A stretch of DNA of 64,000 bases from Sarocladium kiliense (taxonomy: Eukaryota; Ascomycota; Sordariomycetes; Hypocreales; Sarocladiaceae), in the NCBI GenBank assembly GCA_030734395.1, contig JAUZTG010000029.1:4774001-4838000 (forward strand). Reading direction: 5' to 3'. A program made the translations under genes and the position numbers. The stretch's first letter is position 1. Each line of letters opens with the position of its first letter. Positions 33,455-45,255 of this stretch are shown here, one piece after another. The notes below the pieces were generated by a model that made no database searches, was not told the origin of the DNA, and saw only the letters and a program-made list of their open reading frames with translations.

Positions 33455-33840
33455 AGCACCACTTGACGAGTTCCAACTTCTGTGGTCAGTGTACGGACAA
33501 ATAGCGCAAAGGTTCCTCTAGATAGAGCACAGCTTTCTGTTAATCTATCTGAATGCTCGTATCCCAAGTATAGTTCATAACACACCATGACCCTGTCCCA
33601 AATATGATGCAGTCATTCTTAGAGCCAAAAACTAAAACCCATACCGGGAACAAAGTCACCTTGCTGGTAAAAGAAATAGAGCCACCAGGGTTCGAGAACA
33701 CTTCAAAGTCTCGAACAAATGATCTTTGACATACTAGAGCAGAGTGTCAAAGGAATTAGACAGCAGGATGGCGGAACAGAGCAACTTGGATTGAACTATC
33801 TAATGGGTCAAGAATCCTCCCTGCTTCCCCATGCCTACAC
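33455..33840. other. Convergent 3' region
   Basis: Spacer between stop codons of the asparaginase homologue (+) and the alpha/beta hydrolase (-); nothing seen. Confidence 0.5.
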
Positions 33841-34872
33841 TCAAAGGTTCAACTTGAAGAAGTTGGTAAACTTGGCGAATGGAATGAGTTCCACACGGTC
33901 GTAGAGGTCAACATGACCGGCACCAGGGATCCAGAGTAGCTCCTTCGGTTCAGCTGCTCGCTCATAAGCCTCCGCACTAAACGCACGTGAGTGGGCTTGA
34001 TCACCAGAGACGAATAGCATCGGGCGCGGCGAGATCGTATCGATATCGCTGAACGGGTAGAAGTTCATAAACCTTGACTCTTCCATCAGCGACCGCAGCG
34101 TCGTAGTGTTCGGAGGCGTTCCTGGGGCCGCAAACTGGCCGCGTGAGGTACGGTAGAAGTCGTAGAACTCAAGCTCGATTGGCAATGAATCAGGTCCGAT
34201 TGAGAGAGGCGTGCCGATGGCGTACGGAATAGGGCGGTCAGCCAGCAGGTCCCAGCGTTGCTGCGATGCCGTGTCGAGATATTCCATACGCTGCTCGAGG
34301 GTTTGCGCGCTATCCAGGCCGTCCCGGGCGAAGGCGCCCATATCATACATGCTGGCTGTAGCAACAGCTTTGATGCGGTGGTCGATCTTCGCTGCGCTGA
34401 TGACAAAAGAGCCACTTCCACAGACGCCGAGCACGCCAATGCGCTCATGATCGACAAAGTCTTGAGTACCAAGATAGTCGACTGCTGCACTGAATGTCTC
34501 GGTGAACATATCCGGCACCACAGCGTTTCTCGGTTCACCCTCGCTACTGCCCCAGTGCGGAAGGTCGACCGAGATAGTAATGAAGCCCTGCTCGGCTAAC
34601 TTCGTAGCATAGAGATTTGCGGCTTGCTCCTTAGTTGCGCCCATTGGATGGCCAACGATGATGGCAGACAGGCTCGCATTGCAGCCGAGATCGTTGGGTT
34701 TGAACAGGTTGGCTGCGAGAGTCATGTTGTAATGGTTCTGAAAGGAGATAGGCTGAACCGTCACATTCTGGCTGCGGTAGAAGTTGTCCGCCCCGAAGGA
34801 CATATTTTGTGCCATGGCTGACATTGCGTTGAGGACCGCGATAGAAGCAGTCCAATGGTTGAAGGTCTTCAT
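33841..34872 (-). CDS. Secreted alpha/beta hydrolase (YcjY/dienelactone-hydrolase-like)
   Basis: Single-exon gene of 343 residues starting at ATG 34872. Residues 1-21 form a likely signal peptide ending in Ala-Met-Ala. AIIVGHPMGATKEQAA is the oxyanion region; the nucleophile elbow is LGVCGSGSFVISAA, with Cys at the usual nucleophile position and Ser two residues later, so either a Cys-type dienelactone-hydrolase-like centre or a shifted Ser must be considered. Asp in MLFVSGDQAHSR and His in PGAGHVDLYD complete the triad. NMS, NVT, NMT, NAS and NTT sequons suggest glycosylation. Related bacterial and fungal proteins are broadly annotated as alpha/beta hydrolases; substrate unknown. It shares its downstream side with the asparaginase homologue. 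Confidence 0.87.
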   Translation of the reverse strand: MKTFNHWTASIAVLNAMSAMAQNMSFGADNFYRSQNVTVQPISFQNHYNMTLAANLFKPNDLGCNASLSAIIVGHPMGATKEQAANLYATKLAEQGFITISVDLPHWGSSEGEPRNAVVPDMFTETFSAAVDYLGTQDFVDHERIGVLGVCGSGSFVISAAKIDHRIKAVATASMYDMGAFARDGLDSAQTLEQRMEYLDTASQQRWDLLADRPIPYAIGTPLSIGPDSLPIELEFYDFYRTSRGQFAAPGTPPNTTTLRSLMEESRFMNFYPFSDIDTISPRPMLFVSGDQAHSRAFSAEAYERAAEPKELLWIPGAGHVDLYDRVELIPFAKFTNFFKLNL

Positions 34873-35663
34873 GATGCTGATGTTTGTATGGAGCTGCTTG
34901 AGCTTGCGGAGGCAAAGTATATGTGATTAGAGTTGATTGTTCTTCATCTTATGCTGCGAGACGGTGATCTTATAGAAGATGAGGTGAGTGAACAAATGTT
35001 ACACAGCCACGAACTTCGTCATTCTCGCCCACATCTTCCGTCTCTATGAAGACATTAGGCCGGATGTTATTATCTGGATACGGTGTTAGGCTCATGTTTA
35101 ATTCAATCCATACCTGGAGACACCTGGTGACGCGGCGCAATTTCCAGAGCTCGAACCTGCGAGTCGATTCGGAAAGTCAACGGCGGCAGCGCCAGGATCC
35201 AACAGGGGTAAGTCAGATATGTTATGCGGCGACAACAGCCGAGAGGGCACTAATGCAAGTTGCTTATGGCCCACTATTTTGGCTCTGATGGTTTAGGTAG
35301 ACTACTGTGGGTAGTAGGTAGTATACAATCTTTATCTGCCGGACAAACATCCTGTCGGGGTGGACCATGTTTTCGGTCTCGGGTTAGTGTCTTCCTTGTG
35401 AAGGGAAGGCTGGCTAGGCATGAGGTCACAAGCTTCGTCAGCAGCAAATACTTTCTAGGATCCCAGAGAATCGCAAGCTTGGCTTCTCTCGGGCAACAGT
35501 CCGGGTCCCAATCCGTGACGCGTGTCAGAACTCAATCATCCGAAGATGATGACGCACTATGAGACTACAAATTGTGTCAGGCGAAGATCCCAACACGTAT
35601 TAGTGAGCGAAGGGAGCCGCAATTCGTCATTGTGCTTCCTCAATACAAGGATATATTATCTCC
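34873..35663. other. Intergenic, upstream of the secreted hydrolase
   Basis: 0.79 kb in tandem minus-strand arrangement; no gene seen. Confidence 0.5.
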
Positions 35664-36571
35664 TTACACTATTGTATCTGCGACAGCAAAGAGTTTTCGT
35701 TCTCCCCGCTTCGCTCGCCACCTGTTTGTTGAAATGAACAGTTCGACACAGTCTCTAATAACCCACCACCACCTCCTGGCAAATTCTTCAGTTACCTCCC
35801 AGCTGTAAACATCCCAGGGATTGCCCCAGACTATGAGACCGGACCAGCCGCCCAAGGCCAGTTGATTGTCGACAAGCTCAATCCAAAGCGGATCGTCATC
35901 ATAGGACTCTCCAGCCCGAAGGATGTTGTCCCGCATTTGGGGGAACGGCCAAAGATCAATCCACGGGTGATGCTCAACCGTCAGCTGGAGCGCCGTTGGC
36001 TTCAGATTCGCAGGCATGACAGGTCGGACCGGGTGGGCTGTCACGAAGGGGGAGATGGAATCGCAGACCAACCACTCCGTTGAAAACCCCAACGACCTGT
36101 TATTCTCCATAAGTGCCCTCTGAACATTAAATCTGACTAGGGTAAGGAGTTGATCAGCCCAAGGCGATCCCTCCACACGGGGTGGGTAGGCGGCTCGGCT
36201 AAACTGAATAAGCATCTGGTTTGCATGAGCAGGACCGACGCTGCTTATTGACCACGAAGGATCAATGGGTACAGGGACAGAATCGGGATACTTCGATACA
36301 CTTTTGTCCGGGAATGTACTCAATTCGCAGCTGACCTCGTACTCCAAGTTGTGCTTCAAGGTTTGGCGCCTCCCTTCGATATATTAGAAGATGCGGAATT
36401 GACATGCTATAAGGGAAATAACGTACTCCAAGTTCTTTGGCTTAGCCTGTTCTGGATCCTCCTCCTTCGCTTCTGGTCCGTAATACCAGACCAGCTATCT
36501 GCTGAGTAGTCTATTTCGGCCCGTGGAAGCTGCGTAGTAGCCGCTGAGGTGCCTACTGCTGGATTGTTCAT
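35664..36571 (-). CDS. bZIP-like protein with DUF3425 domain
   Basis: Two exons, 36427-36571 and 35664-36373, give 284 residues. The first exon starts at ATG 36571 and contains WSGITDQKRRRRIQNRLSQR, the fungal bZIP basic region with the invariant Asn-x7-Arg-like pattern; the intron splits the Trp-Arg-Arg-Arg that follows. No leucine heptads follow the basic region, so the zipper is absent or very short. The second exon is a DUF3425 domain: PTALQLTVEHHPWIDLWPFPQMRDNIL, LGGWSGLIVWGNPWDVYSWEVTEEF and RRWWWVIRDCVELFISTNRWR. bZIP plus DUF3425 proteins are common in filamentous ascomycetes and some regulate secondary metabolism or stress. Without the first exon the frame would begin at a TTG, which supports the spliced model. 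Confidence 0.87.
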
Positions 36572-37951
36572 TGTTGCGGGGGTTTGCTACTGCAGCTTTG
36601 CGGAGAGAACAATGAATGGTTGCCTTAGCACGATGATCGAACGCAGATGAGGAGTAAGACGAGTCGTTTTCAAGCTCAAGTCTGGGAATGGTATGCTTTT
36701 AAAATGGCCGGATTCCTCTTATCTGGATGTGATTTAGCGTCGATTAGCACCCTGACTTCGAGCGAACGAATGCGCCACGCGTTTGTACTGCCACTCAGAA
36801 AACCTAAATCATTGAGTAGCCGAAGAACACGTGAGTCGGATTCGATCCACTTTGCATCATCGGCCACTGAGTTTCCAGGACTGGTGCGTAGGTTGTCCTG
36901 CTTCCATTGCCAGAAGTTATTAGGTCTCCATCGCCACTAGCAGCAGCGAGTAGCTCTTCTAGTCCTGCTACCCCTTAAGTTCGAGAACTTCACTATGAAC
37001 AAGAGGCCGCATACTATAAATCTGATTCGTCATTTGTCTTCGTAGATCACCAAGTATTAAGTGGCGATGCGAAGAAAGAGAGGGGACATTCGAATCGGAC
37101 GTCGCCCGTACATCCCGATACAACAAGATTAAAGAGACCTGTCTTGTACTTGAAGTGAGTAGTTGAGAGTACCCTACTTCCGAGGCTGCATCATCGCAAA
37201 CCTTTAAATCATAACGAATCCGGGCAATGAAGAGTCGAAACCATTGCACATCATATGATTCCCGAGGTCGAGCTTGTTGAGAGTCGAGTACAGGGTCAGT
37301 CGACATGTCAACGGATGGATACCCTGTACGCTATGCGATGAACGCTTGGGCAATACAAAGGAGACACTCTTCCCCTTGATCATTGTTCAGAACAAGCCTT
37401 TCCACATATTCGACACATCACTATGACTTTTCGTGTCCATAAAGCTTAATGAGCCGAGTTCCCTTGCCTCTCATTACGACTACCCAATATGAGCCTCTTA
37501 GGGACTTGGACTCGGAATGGCCTTGTGACTGTGCATCTGCACTTCGGATCGCTTACGATCGTGACATCAGCCTTGAACCCCTGCCAAGGGCTACGATCGT
37601 GGCTCGATGCGACCAAGCCTCCACCAATCTACAAATGACCTGGCCATGGAACATTGGATCTTGATTTTCTTCTCACCAATCAAGTTGTTCTTGAGGGCAC
37701 GGGGAAAAGCCCCAGAAGATCACCATACTATTCCCGCTTAATTCATTCCCTCTGTGATTGCTCTAGTCTGCTTCTAGCGCCATGATCGGTGACTCCGCCC
37801 TGTCGCCTTGCCCAATGCGTTGCGGCTGAGGCGCTCCTGTAGCGAAGCCGATGATCATGCTGTATCCACTAACATAGACGAAATACCTGAATGGGCTAGG
37901 CGTGGCGTGCAAGGCTCGTGTCTCGCTCCCTGTCGTCGATGGAGACACAAG
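36572..37951. other. Divergent intergenic region
   Basis: 1.4 kb between the bZIP/DUF3425 start (-) and the orphan membrane protein (+). ORFs of about 100 codons at 36647-36940 and 36968-37306 show no motif; nothing supported. Confidence 0.5.
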
Positions 37952-38932
37952 ATGTCTTCAAGTGCCGTCAGCCCGGTCGCAGGGCCGCTGGGACGGACCT
38001 CCAGAGTCATCCATCACACAGCTGTCCCAGTCACCATGACAATATTCGGCATCAGAGACTACATCAAGGATGTCCTTGAGATCAAACGTGAGCCACGAGC
38101 GCACGAAGTCCTCCAAGGAATCGGCAACGAAGGGTACATCGACAATGTTGCCGCAAGGGAACGGGAGCGCCAACTGAAGCGCGCCCATTCCTCCAGACGA
38201 ACCCTCCGCATCAACCTCGTTATATGTAATATCACAATCTACATCATGTTCGCCTTCGGTGGCATCGAGTGCGCATTCGCCGCCATGATGCAAGACGACA
38301 TCAAAGACGACGACGAGTACGCATATACCACGGGAATTATCCAACAGCTGAAGTACACAATGCTCACAACTTGACAGATACCATTCGAAATGCACCGAAT
38401 ACTATGTCAATGGGTTTCCAGATTTCGGGGAGCCTTACCCAGACGTGGCAGGCAAATGCCAGATGCTTCTCATCTGGACATACATCATGATCGTCGCGGG
38501 ATCATTCTCCCTCGCACGCCCGCTCATGAATGCCATTCCTGTTAATGAGCCAAAGTACGCTTTCCAGCACTCGTCCTCGCTTGCCCAAGCATTTGTGACT
38601 GACGACTGTGCCACAGTCATATGACGATCAACTATCTCCCCGGAGGCGCCTTGGACCGCTTCTTCAGCCCTGCACGAGCTTTCGCCTTTCGAACGTTCTT
38701 CTCAGGCACATCTTTCGTCCTCCACGTTGTCAGTGCCGTAATGCTGGGTGTGAGTCCAGTCATCAGTGACGAGGAGCCTGCAGCCGAGGAGTACCGTATC
38801 GGGTACCTCATTGGACTGTCCCTCATCTGCATATCTTGTGTCCTCACAGGACAACAGACTTATGCCACCGGTTTGGCAGCCTGGCGACTTAAGGGTTCAA
38901 GAGAGGACCCGCGTGTGCGGAACAACATCTGA
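37952..38932 (+). CDS. Orphan four-helix membrane protein
   Basis: Exons 37952-38316, 38378-38554 and 38617-38932 give 285 residues; I do not recognise the family. I place the first donor at 38317 (GTACGC) because the nearer GTACAC at 38353 would leave a 25-nt intron, too short for splicing. The N-terminal 90 residues are hydrophilic and basic. Four hydrophobic segments follow: NLVICNITIYIMFAFGGIECA, MLLIWTYIMIVAGSFSLA, FFSGTSFVLHVVSAVMLGVS and YLIGLSLICISCVLTGQ. Between segments 1 and 2 is a Cys- and Tyr-containing loop (SKCTEYYVNGFPDFGEPYPD). The tail is short and basic. Its 3' end is only 83 bases from the stop of the PTH11-like gene, in convergent orientation. Confidence 0.65.
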
Positions 38933-39015
38933 TTGCAGAGTGAAGACGACGACGAAGTGTTATTAGAAGCGGAATTTGCCGCCAAAAGCTAGATATGATA
39001 CCCAACAACGCTTTT

Positions 39016-40286
39016 CTATCTTTTCGCTCTTCCATCCCAAATGTGTTCCCAGGGCTCATTCCTACTTACTCTCGACAGCTCCATGGAGATCTCTCTCGTA
39101 CTTGCTGCTCTTGCTGCTGGCTCAGGTGGTGCTAGCCAACCCTCCCGCCTACCATCACCCGAACTGAATGAGCCTCGTGTCGCTCTCCCAGCCTCCTCCT
39201 GCTCCTCCTGCTCCTCTTGGCTTGGCGTATCGTCCCGAACGCCGGACCAGAGAGCTAGCTCAGCCTTGAAGTTGAGAGACTTGGTACTCGGAGTGATAGC
39301 ATCGACTTCAGCATCGTGTTCTCGTCGACGGTGAGCGGTGTTGTGATGGTGCGCAGGGCGGATCGATCTTTTAAGGCGCTGGAAGAGGAGGTTGGCAGAC
39401 GGGACGCACGAGCATATGAAGCCGATCGCTACTTCAGTTATACTATTCCAAGTGTCAACACTCCTGAACCATTCCTACAGACATTCTTGACTTACGTTAA
39501 ACAGTCTAGAGCCACAAAATCATGAGTGACATCCTGCGAGTCAATAAACTCGACCGCTTTACACAAGCGGAATATCGTCGTTGCAGTTGCGAAACCACCA
39601 CCAGCCAGTAATATCACGATCTTCAGCTTCTTCTTCCACGGCATCTTAAGGGACCACGTCAACGGAACTGGAATGATAAGGATGACCAGGTCTGTAAATA
39701 TCGCAATTGACAGATCTGCCAGGAAGATCTTGCGCTGTTGCAGGCAGGATCCATCGGTGTGGAACTGCCAATATGCCCTGATGGGGGTGCATATGAAGAT
39801 CTTACAGAATTGGATCGGCGCATACGCGATTGCGATGAAAGCGATGAAATAATGGATGCCGCGAGCGACCTTCCGGCGAACGGCGAAGACTCGCGCGATG
39901 AGCAGCAGTAGTGTCGTCTTGACGAAGAAGGCCGTCGGGATGTAGATGATACTGCTAGCGTATAACCACTTGAGGACCTGGTCAAAATCGGCCTGAGATA
40001 TTTCCCACTGATGGTAACCGTGACCGTAGTGCGTCATCAGGAAGACGGTGGCAGAGTAGAAGAGGATGAGACATGCGCCTATTATACAGGTCGCATCTTC
40101 GACGAGGAAGCGGCGAGAGATATAGAACTTGGTGATGAGACGTGTTGCAAGAAATGTGAGGACGAGGACATCAACCGTGATCATCACAGCTATGTTGAGT
40201 CTTCTACCCGCATCATGAGGGTAGGCGAGGTTGGGGATTACGCCTGGGGGAGGCGGGGCGGCGCCTGGATACGATTGCTCGGCCAT
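39016..40286 (-). CDS. PTH11-like integral membrane protein (rhodopsin/DUF3328-type fungal GPCR family)
   Basis: Two exons, 39496-40286 and 39016-39442, give 405 residues. Seven hydrophobic segments are visible: ITVDVLVLTFLATRLITKF, DATCIIGACLILFYSATVFLM, YASSIIYIPTAFFVKTTLLLLIARVF, YFIAFIAIAYAPIQFCKIFIC, FLADLSIAIFTDLVILIIPVPLTW, IVILLAGGGFATATTIFRLC and ITEVAIGFICSCVPSANLLF. LADLSIAIFTDLVILIIPVP and the ICSCVPS ending are hallmarks of the fungal PTH11-like seven-helix proteins. I choose the acceptor at 39443 (53-nt intron) because it gives CLT-ITEVAIGFICSC; the alternative leaves a 32-nt intron. The cytosolic tail of about 115 residues is rich in charge (EEQEEQEE). Ligand unknown; some relatives sense plant surfaces. 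The family name beyond PTH11-like is tentative. Confidence 0.85.
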
Positions 40287-41684
40287 CGTGAAGGACGACT
40301 AAGGTGGGAGATCTTTGAGGCTTCTCATAATTGATCGAGCTGATACATTTCCGTGTTGCGACTGTAGGATCTCAACCCTGGCTGCGTTCTAAGTAGATGT
40401 CTGGTTGACAAGCCTAAGCACGAAGCAGATGCTTATGAATCCCTCCTTCGAAGATGCTTCCAAACCACATCGTCTCGATCACCCGATCAGCTACCTTAGC
40501 TCTTGATACAATACAGTCATAGCCGCAAGGCACTTAGTTGGCTTCACATGTGAGCGCCTTAGCAGCATAGGCTGAGCTCCGTCGCGACGAGCTGTTAGAC
40601 CCCGCAGAGCCATGCAGCGCAACGAGTCAGGACGATACTTATAGAGTTTCGGCCAGCCAACGCTTCTTCCCCTCCATAGTGGGAAACATGACCCTCCGAG
40701 CGAGACGGTTCATCGTTTTCTGGAGCTTGGAGGGCATTTATCTAAGGCCGTCGCTTGAGAATGACCAATGATGTCTTGTATGTCTCTTAGTCGGAAATAG
40801 CTTGTAAGGGCATACTAGACCGGACAGCACCGGGTCACATCGGCGTTGATGGAATTGTCGATCTTGAATCGATGAACTGCATGAATTCGATGGGACTTTC
40901 CTCTGGCGCTGCTGATCTCATGGTAATGGCCCTGTTGTCATGTCGATGCACCTACTCAATCATTTGATGCCCTTGGCAAGTTACTGCTCAGGCCCGGCAT
41001 CGTAGTCTGTCAGCCCTGGGAATCATCAGATTTGTTCCGATACTTCCCAGGTACTGTGAGCGCTAGGAGGCGGACTCCCGAGGGATCGTTGCCGACAGGA
41101 ATGTTAGTCTGCTCCAGCTACCCGAATGCCGGGAGGAGGGACACCGACAGCCTAGAGATTGCTGTGGCGCCCTAGTAAGGAATACCATGACTCTTGTTCG
41201 GAGAGATCAGTGTCGAATCATACCACTAAGCTACCGATGATCAACAGCGCAGGAAGCCATGTGTGAACACCATGCATCATTGAGGACGCCAGACCCAGTC
41301 CCTGAAGCTAGGATCGCGTCACACCTCCCAGAGCGTCACACAACATATGCTATATTCCTCTACTTGACTGATTATCGCCAACACACGCATTTCGTCATCT
41401 CAGCTCCCGAAACCCTCGCAGCTCGTTGGTAATCACGCTCGAAGCACGTGCGAATGTTTCTAGTGGCTTACACCAGTCACGTGCGGTGACACCGCTACGT
41501 TGCCTAATCCTCAGATGCGTGCGCCACCACGCTCCTTCGGGGGAATAGGCTCAGCTTCAAGCCATAAGCTGATGCCTCCTCGATCCCGTCTCACGCTGTT
41601 GATACCATGATCGATTGGCATCTTTCTCATTGAGTTCCAGCTCCTGGAAAGCGCTCATCGTCATTTGTAACACGAGATTCCACG
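40287..41684. other. Divergent intergenic region
   Basis: 1.4 kb between the PTH11-like start (-) and the flavin monooxygenase start (+). No ORF of note, no RNA gene recognised. Confidence 0.5.
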
Positions 41685-43456
41685 ATGGCGACACCTCGGT
41701 CATGCCATGTAGCCGTCATAGGTGCTGGTATGTTATAGGTCGCCTCAACCTGCAGACTCACTCAATCTGACCGACTTTAGGTCCGGCTGGTCTCGCGATG
41801 ATCAAGTCGCTCACGGAAGAAGGATTTCAAGTCTCGGCTTTTGAGAAGCGAGATGGTCCTGGGGGGGTATGGCACTTCACAAATGACCCAACCATCACCT
41901 CTGTGACTACCAAGACCAGATCTCAGCTGAGCAAATTCATGGTGAGTTTCTTTCTTTCCAAGGCATCTCGGAAAGATTCCTGACTCAGATAAGACACCAT
42001 TCACGGACTTCCCCCATTCGTCAGGCATATCGCGACACCCCACAGCTCAGGAGCTCGGTGACTACTATCAGGCGTATGCCGATGCTTTCGGACTTGGAGA
42101 TAAGATCACGTATGGTGTTACCGTGCAGTCAATTTCCAGGGACGATCCTCATTCAAAGTGGCTCGTATATCTCGAAGGCGAAGACACTGCGCGCTCCTTT
42201 GACAAGGTCGTCCTTGCCACTGGCTCCGAGCACTCTCGTCGCTGGCCAAAGATCAAAGATATCGACGCCTTTGAGGGCTCATATATTCACGGACAAGAAT
42301 ATAAGCAGTAAGCCGCTTCCATAATCCTATTGTACTCTGGTGAAAAGCTGCTCATCGTTGCGAAAGACCAGAGAAGTTTGCTGGCAAGAATGTCATCGTC
42401 ATCGGGCAAGGCAACTCTGCTGGCGACTGTGCCGTTGAGCTCTCCACGCATGCCAATCGTGTACATATTGCACACCATCGAGGTGCAATCATATTACCCC
42501 GCATGGTGGATGGAGCCCGATTCGACAGCGTTGCATCCTGGAAGTTCACTCGCCTTGGCCACTGGTTGCAACGGCGGTTCCCACCACTCTACAGGTGGAT
42601 GTTCTACCAAGCTTTCAAGGCCGCTCACCATAGCGCATGGGGTCCGTTAGATCCGGCTTGGAACTTTGACAACCAATATCTGTATGCAACGAACGTTGCC
42701 TCTTTTGTTGTGAACGATAGCATTGTCCCGGCACTGCGCGCGGGCAGCATCATCTCAGTACCGGACATCGAGCGCGTTCTCGGCGGACGATTAGTCCAAC
42801 TCACGGACGGGACGATCCTGGATGATGTGGACTGCATAATTGCATGCACTGGCTACGAATCATCACTCAGGTTCCTTGGCGACGCAATCACCTATTCGAA
42901 GCCAGCTCCGGATATTCCCGAACAACCGAATCTGTACCAGAACATCTTTCCACTAGACCACGCCGATTCTCTCGCGGTTCTAGGCCACAATGCGTTCATG
43001 GACAATGCAGCCATCTGCAGAGAGGTAGCTGGTATGGCCATTGCCCAGATCTGGGCAGGCAAATCCACACTGCCCTCACGAGACGCAATGGAACGCCAGA
43101 TCCAAGATCACTGCAAGTGGTTCACCCAACGCTGCCGCGACAACCAGCCCATCTCGCAGCTGAACGGCCTCGTGGAAGCTGACATCTGGAACCGATTCGT
43201 CCACGAAAAAGCCGGGACAGCCGTCTATGAGAAGCTCGGCTGGACTTGGGAAGGCTTCAAGTTTTCGCTCCTCAACCCACGATTGTACCTGCAACTAGCG
43301 TACGGCGTTGGAACACCACATCTGTACAGGTTCTTTGAGACTGGGAAGCGTAAGGCGTGGCCCCGGGCGCTGGACGCCATCAAAGAGGCCAATCGCGAGA
43401 GTGCCAAGGATATCAAGGATAGTGTGAGGGATTGGAAGGCCACGAAGGCTGCATGA
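41685..43456 (+). CDS. Flavin-containing monooxygenase (FMO/BVMO type)
   Basis: Exons 41685-41727, 41781-41941, 41976-42307 and 42367-43456 give 541 residues. The FAD-binding GAGPAGLAMIKSL is at residues 13-25, split by intron 1; FEKRDGPGGVWHF follows. The NADPH-side fold is VIVIGQGNSAGDCAVEL, and LATGSEHSRR is the ATG-type motif. The FMO identifying sequence appears as FEGSYIHGQEYK (family F-x-G-x-x-x-H). Intron 2 is only 34 nt with no clear branch site; it is the only choice that keeps the frame, the more natural CAG at 41989 shifting it by one base. So either this is a very short intron or a one-base indel sits nearby. The enzyme oxygenates N, S or ketone substrates; which one is unknown. 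A quinate-permease-like transporter follows. Confidence 0.85.
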
Positions 43457-45255
43457 ATAGTCTGGATACCAAATCTACCATTCAGAGTCGTTCCTGCCTG
43501 GTCTTTGGGTCCATGTTGTATACGACGACCCTTGTATCTCCGCACCACCTCCCCACAATGCTTATTTGAACTGATCTTGTGACCAATGTTGCGACTATCG
43601 CTCATTAGAGAGACCATAGAGGAAGTGCAGAGAGTTACTGTTTGTCAGTGAGCTTCGGGCTGTCTTTGCCAATGTCCTAACCAAGAGATCTTTTTGGGGG
43701 GCTAAGAAGGGCTTCTTTTGATGCCAATGCTGGTCGTACACCCGTGGCCAAGATGCTCTCGGCCCCTCCCGTCAAGCCACATAAATAACATGAGAGGTAT
43801 AAAATCGCCCACATGGACTACAAGCAACGACCACCGTTTCTTGAACAATTGCGTTTCCGGCCTGCATCGTCGCCAATTGCCTCTGTTTACATGCAGCATT
43901 ACAGCCGCGAAATGCGCAACGCACGGATCCAGATCTTGCCTCCGTTACCATTTTCTTCCTCTCTTCCAAGCGCCTTCTACACAAACCCTCAAGTGCCGCT
44001 ACTGCACGCCGGCCATCTTTATTGGCGAGAACGCCGCCGCAACTAGGGGACCAGGGGTAGAAGCCCTGCAACCCACCCACCCTCCGGCGAAGTACCGAGC
44101 GCCTCCATCGTCACTAACAACTGCAGGTCGGGGTATTGAGCAGATCCTCTAACGAGAAAAAGCGACAGACGTCGCAAAGTGTGTGCAGGGGTGAGGAGAA
44201 TGGATGTTATTGTTCGGCTGCCTGATCTCGGTGACACCGAATTGTGAGGGGTGTTATGCATGGTGCTGCAGGATAATGTGACGTCGTGATGAGAGGTGGT
44301 GTGTCGTCAAATCAAATCGAGATGAATCCTTCGAGATTCTTGAACTGCGAGGATCATGTTGCCTCTCACAGATGTGTGAGTTGACAAGGCAGAGATAAGC
44401 TGCTCATTGTCAAAGCAGGGGATGCAGCCAAAGGATAGTCAAAAATCTGCTTAAGCCTCGACCGCCTCTTGATCCATCGTGAGGCGGACCCATCCTACAT
44501 GGATCAATACAAAGCAGCTCCTTCTCCATCGAGAAAGAACCGGAGGCCATCATCACCACCCCGCAACATCGTCCGACTCATGTATGTGCATGATAGATGC
44601 ATCACCCCAATACCAACGGCAGGCAAAGGGCCAGTGCAACATCTCTCCACAAGAACTGACCATTCGCAGTTGTATTGCCCCATGTATTGCCCCACGAACC
44701 CAGATAAGCTTCTTTTTACCACATCATCCACAAACGCGCCGGACCATCTCTTAGCTTGAAGAGGTAATCTACGCCGGCGCTGGTGCAACAAGCAGGGATT
44801 CGTGTAGGACGCGTCTAGTCACACATCCCATGGGAATAATCGGGGCTCTTTCTCACATCCCTCTTGCTTCGTGTGCGAGACAGAGGCACAGAGACCCGGT
44901 TATTTCTCTGTTCCTCTTGCCTGCCCCCGTGGGGAAGACGATCCCTGTGCGGGGTAATAAGAAAATAAGCATCTTTCACTAGCACGCGGCCCTATTCCTA
45001 GCCCACACGAGGGTAGAAGCCATCCCCAAGTCTATGGGAAAGGTTGCAAACGGACCTGCTCGCCTCGGAGGGATCACCGTAGTTACGAGGGGTGCCCTCA
45101 TCTATAAGAGCAGCCCACAACCACTCCGAAAGTTGTGCAACATGCACTTTTTGTGAGTTTCTATCTTCTCGAAAAATCGAATCTTCAGATCTCTCTAGGC
45201 ACATCGCCGCAACTTCTAGTTTTACTCAATATCACTTCAACACTTTTATAACCGA
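43457..45255. other. Intergenic, monooxygenase to transporter
   Basis: 1.8 kb in tandem plus-strand arrangement; several ORFs of 70-145 codons without motifs. No gene supported. A TATA-like CTATAAG lies near 45101, about 150 bases before the transporter ATG. Confidence 0.5.

Noticed and set aside
38353..38377. 25-nt intron in the orphan membrane protein
   Set aside because: Too short for the spliceosome; the upstream donor at 38317 gives a normal 61-nt intron and keeps the frame.
39464..39495. 32-nt intron in the PTH11-like gene
   Set aside because: The acceptor at 39443 gives a 53-nt intron and a better match to the family.
41150..41240. Possible tRNA-like stretch upstream of the monooxygenase
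   Set aside because: No acceptor-stem pairing or T-loop consensus could be formed.
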